DNA of 64,000 bases from Hydra vulgaris (taxonomy: Eukaryota > Cnidaria > Hydrozoa > Anthoathecata > Hydridae), in assembly GCF_038396675.1 (NCBI RefSeq), contig NC_088921.1, forward strand, positions 39,713,501 through 39,777,500. The letters run 5' to 3'. Made by a program: the position numbers and the translations under genes. Positions 62,019 to 64,000 of the stretch are shown one piece after another. How positions within the stretch are numbered: position 1 is the stretch's first letter; the number at the start of each line of letters is the position of its first letter. Under the pieces are notes generated by a model that did not search any database, had not been told where the DNA came from, and saw only the letters and a list, made by a program, of their open reading frames with translations.

Positions 62019-64000
62019 ATTTTAGTAGTGAAATTGAAATTTGAGCAAAAAACATTTATGGTACGTTTTTGACGTTTTTTTACGCTGGTTGAGTACTTTT
62101 TTTTGTTTCAAGGGCGTTTTTTGTATTTATTTTGCTTGTTAAAATCTCAAATGTTCTTTTTTATCTTAATTTTTAGATTTGTGAGAGCTTTTATTGTTCT
62201 CTGGCTGTCGTATCTTGTTGTTGCCTTTGATAGTCGAGCAACCATATTCAGCCAATTCGTTAACGCAGAAATTGAATTACATTGGAATTTTTTTTCTTTT
62301 TCTTTGTCATCACTATAACTTTTCCCCGTAAATGTGAAATATTTCTTTAATACTTGTATTATATATTACATATATTTAACATTTGAATACACAAAAAATT
62401 AGAAACTTGTTGCATAAATACCTTGATTCTAAAAACAAACTGCTTATATGTTAAAAATATCGTAAGTTAGGTATTATAGTTAATACCTAATTTACAATAT
62501 TTTAACATTTAAGTATAAAGCATAAAGTATCAACATAACTTTAAAAACTTTTTTTTTTACATTTAAAATTTTTATCTCAAATAGAATTCAATAAAATTCC
62601 AACTAATCATCTAACTGTCAAGATTAATGACAACAGTTTTAAACTTTATAAATTAAATATCTTATGTACATCAAATAATATTAATAAAATATTTAATACT
62701 AATAAAAAATAATAATACTAACAGAGGTGGATTTAAACCCCGTCAAGTGCTGCAAGTGACGGGGTAAAAAAATAAATGTAAATAGTGGTATTATGACGTC
62801 TATCACCCGCCTAATACTAATTGCCGATCTTTATATTTTTGTTATATTTTGTTAGAAAATACAATTAGGAAAAAGTTTACAGTGATAACTATGTTTTGCA
62901 GATGTTGCAAAAATTGTTTTATAAAAATTGCTAATGTAAACTATACTTTGCAGGATATGAGAAAATTGGATCAGGTAATTGGTTTACGCCATTGGTTTAC
63001 GAATTGGTACGAATTGGTTTACGCCATTAAATGTTGCAATCTGATTCGTTTAAAAATATAACTTCTTTTAAAATCGTAGTGTAAACTATACTTTGCAGCA
63101 TTTGCAGCAGTTATTTGATTTGTTGCAAATTTACTCCGTTCTATCAACAATATATTTACTTAAATCGTGTAATATAGGGTTTTTAAATTTGAATGTGCAA
63201 GCATAGCCGAAAGCTTAATTGGAGATAAACCGACGATCGATTAACCGACAATCGACGATCTTGTTAATTTAAACCGTTAATCTTGTTAACTTTAATATAT
63301 TTTAGGAAACCTTATCGGATAAATTTATTGATAACAATAACAAAATAGTTACAATGAAGAATAATTGTGCCATCATAATGATGACATCTATTATGGCATC
63401 GTAATGTGCCACTATTTCTTCTTCTTGTGGCAATAATAAGAAATATATGTGCAGAAGTTAGTATCCCATCTTACTAAATTAAAACAATTACAATTAAAAG
63501 TGACTTACCTCAGCATTGTATTGCTGAGGTAAGTCACTTTAGTAAAGTAAAGCCTTTACTTTTTCTTCAAAAATAACTATCTTATTATATTTTAATACAA
63601 TAAGATTATCTGTGCTAATTGCGTAAGCAAATTGAATCTAGATATGAAAAACTGTAAAAGTCAGGGATATGATGGAGTTATGGATATTTTTTGTCTCTGA
63701 GTATATAAATGGTCTTTCTGATCAGGTTTTAAGTATAAGTTCAAAGGCTCTGTATACGCATCGTCATAGCCATCGACTGAACTTATCTGTTTGTGAATCG
63801 TGTAATGTCCAATTAGTCTCAGAGGTTTTTGATAGATTTTGTGAACTTTGTTATTTTTTAATTATTCAGAAAATAGACAAAGATTTTTAGATACTAGCAT
63901 TTTAGAGCTTGAACCTAAAACGCATAAAAAAAAAAGGGTATTAGTAGAGCTAGATGGATTAAGCGTTTAAATGGTTTAAACACTTTTCTTGAACATTATT
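62019..64000. other. Gene-poor right end
   Basis: Holds a small direct repeat ATTGGTTTACGCCATT at 62970-63027 and the hairpin at 63497. An unassigned 73-codon plus-strand frame at 63669-63890 contains CESCNVQLVSEVFDRFCELC, a CxxC-spaced pattern of unknown meaning. Confidence 0.4.
63497..63540. repeat. Perfect hairpin with 19-base arms
   Basis: AAAGTGACTTACCTCAGCA, loop TTGTAT, then the exact complement. Confidence 0.95.

Overview
The window is a very AT-rich, intron-bearing animal genome segment. It is dominated by decayed transposable elements and long (TA)n microsatellites, with only two recognisable host genes. GT-AG introns with AT-rich interiors, CR1/jockey-like LINEs, several Tc1/mariner families, a tRNA-derived SINE family and a Transib/RAG1-like remnant fit a cnidarian genome, most likely Hydra. 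This species call is inference from sequence character, not from a database match. No bacterial operons, rRNA, CRISPR arrays or recognisable viral genes were seen.

Host gene 1 (+ strand, 10043-28881) is assembled here from six exons with consistent phases (984 nt, 327 aa). It encodes a secreted protein with a signal peptide, a WIF domain (as in WIF1 and Ryk) and a C-terminal netrin-like NTR domain (as in secreted Frizzled-related proteins). Joining the Wnt-binding module of one antagonist family to the tail module of another is the most interesting observation in the window. Its 10.7-kb intron 1 holds LINE fragments, long perfect hairpins and microsatellites. Its 6.3-kb intron 3 holds a nest of DNA transposons, including a remnant that carries a RING finger ahead of an IS630/Tc1-like DDE transposase and has iteron-built terminal inverted repeats.

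Host gene 2 (- strand, 39383-42376) has five exons (370 aa). It encodes a Ras-superfamily protein with a long N-terminal extension, an intact P-loop and degraded switch I, DxxG and NKxD motifs, so it is probably a pseudo-GTPase or atypical GTPase. It lacks a CaaX box.

Layout: 1-5310 SINEs, hairpins and two doubtful exon-like pieces; 5316-9354 a TIR-bounded element with a SWIM-finger remnant and a nested MITE; 10043-28881 the WIF-NTR gene; 29104-32850 a CA repeat and two Tc1-like transposons flanking a long TA repeat; 35254-37200 a jockey/CR1-type LINE; 38327-38920 a complex TA satellite with a duplicated 224-bp unit; 39383-42376 the Ras-like gene; 42377-46000 sparse sequence; 46000-51925 LINE fragments and SINE pieces; 52227-52982 a large inverted repeat around a TA microsatellite; 55755-59700 a LINE split by a 2.9-kb insertion holding a fold-back mariner; 59936-61190 a Transib/RAG1-like pseudogene; 61200-64000 sparse sequence with a TA repeat and a perfect hairpin.
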